DNA of 6,233 nucleotides, taken from NCBI GenBank assembly GCA_025359355.1, contig JANYGR010000377.1, positions 1 to 6,233 of the forward strand, read 5' to 3'. The notes under the pieces are model-generated. The model did not search any database, was not told the DNA's origin, and saw nothing but the letters and a program-made list of their open reading frames with translations. Shown in pieces: positions 5,535 through 6,233 of this stretch. Numbering within the stretch: the stretch's first letter is position 1; each line of letters opens with the position of its first letter. The DNA is from Bacteroidota bacterium. Lineage in GTDB: Bacteria > Bacteroidota > Bacteroidia > B-17B0 > Aurantibacillaceae. The position numbers were made by a program, and so were the translations under genes.

Positions 5535-6233
5535 TTAAGGTTTCTTCAACCAATTTTCTATCTGACTTTGATCCAAACTCATATAATCTACGGAGTTTTC
5601 TACTACCGAATTATTTACCATATATATCATAGGCATATTTAATCCTGCCAAGTAGATAAAGTTTTTTCCATTCATAATACAATAATCAATATTGTAGGCT
5701 CTTGTGTCTTCAAAAAATGGTTGAATTTTTTTATACTCTCCATTCAAAATAAGATACATGGGAATGGATGGATTTCTTTCTTTTATCAATTTTAATTTCT
5801 TAGCAGCGATGCGGCAATGCGGGCAGGTTAAACTCATAAACGAAATAATATGTTTACCAGTACTTAAGCTTTTTGGAGGTGTATGCAATTTAGCATCGGC
5901 ATACAAACTATCCAATTCTAACTTAAACTGATTGTCTTTTTTAACCAAATAAGCCGATGCATAGTCCATATCGACATAATTTAAAATATGAGGCATGGCA
6001 AAAGCCGTAACAAACACAGAGATAAATAACCACTTGCCAATTTTACCAAAATATAATCCATTGTAATATTTATAAATAAGCAAGCTAATCGCTAACATGA
6101 CAGCATTTTTTATAAGTGCTTGTAAAGGAGTCATTGCTAATGCAGTCCCGAAACATCCGCAATTCCCGTTATTACCCGTCTTGAGCATCACAAATACCAA
6201 ATATAAACTAAACACCAATAAAGAAGCGATGGT
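5535..6233 (-). CDS. MauE/DoxX-type membrane protein with C-terminal thioredoxin-like domain (5' truncated by window)
   Basis: The frame stays open to the window edge, giving 232 visible residues; TTG at 6218 is inside a membrane helix and is not credited as the start. The visible part holds hydrophobic segments at about 1-18, 37-55 and 66-80. Between the first two is the motif N-G-N-C-G-C-F-G (23-29), the paired-Cys signature of MauE-like DoxX proteins. After about residue 110 a soluble thioredoxin-like domain begins: I-I-S-F-M-S-L-T-C-P-H-C-R (129-141, CPHC active site, Cys137/Cys140) and L-N-M-P-M-I-Y (198-204, the cis-proline before the last strands). A membrane Cys pair fused to a thioredoxin fold suggests electron relay or disulfide chemistry across the inner membrane, similar to VKOR- or CcdA-linked systems, but the partner is unknown. 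It converges on the MarR-family gene with 13 bases between stops and no clear terminator. Confidence 0.82.
   Translation of the reverse strand, partial: TIASLLVFSLYLVFVMLKTGNNGNCGCFGTALAMTPLQALIKNAVMLAISLLIYKYYNGLYFGKIGKWLFISVFVTAFAMPHILNYVDMDYASAYLVKKDNQFKLELDSLYADAKLHTPPKSLSTGKHIISFMSLTCPHCRIAAKKLKLIKERNPSIPMYLILNGEYKKIQPFFEDTRAYNIDYCIMNGKNFIYLAGLNMPMIYMVNNSVVENSVDYMSLDQSQIENWLKKP

Overview
The window looks like an ordinary chromosomal segment of an AT-rich member of the Bacteroidota (order not resolvable). The evidence is a secreted protein with a type IX secretion C-terminal sorting domain and a signal peptide ending in Ala-Gln, genes without clear Shine-Dalgarno sites, a pyrR start preceded by an exact match to the Bacteroidota -7 promoter box (TAnnTTTG), and several proteins whose conserved sequence I recognise from that phylum. 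No phage, plasmid, CRISPR, rRNA or tRNA features were seen, and no gene-free stretch exceeds 300 bases.

Layout. Bases 1-768 (+) are the 3' end of a patatin-like phospholipase with an outer-membrane beta-barrel. It converges on a minus-strand pair: a T9SS-sorted secreted protein (2577-1735), then ribonuclease Z (1711-792). The RNase Z gene is broken by an apparent one-base deletion in a T7 run, and that run directly follows a 10-bp perfect stem, so the break sits exactly at a terminator-like structure. Upstream of the T9SS gene, bases 2616-2758 hold a long imperfect nested palindrome of about 143 bp that resembles a dispersed intergenic repeat. Next comes a minus-strand cluster pyrR (5010-4480), a DinB-family gene (4396-3890) and pyrB (3756-2833). 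Both gaps in this cluster carry a degenerate tandem repeat with a strict 9-nt period. A MarR-family regulator (5072-5521, +) is divergent from pyrR and converges on a partial membrane-bound MauE/DoxX-thioredoxin protein (6233-5535, -).

How the genes relate. PyrR and PyrB both belong to pyrimidine metabolism (UMP-sensing regulator/uracil phosphoribosyltransferase and aspartate carbamoyltransferase) and are probably co-transcribed with the DinB gene between them. The other genes are unrelated housekeeping or envelope functions. I found no evidence for a wholly new multi-gene system. The items most worth a second look are the RNase Z frameshift at the hairpin/T7 site, the nested palindrome, and the 9-nt tandem repeats flanking the DinB gene.
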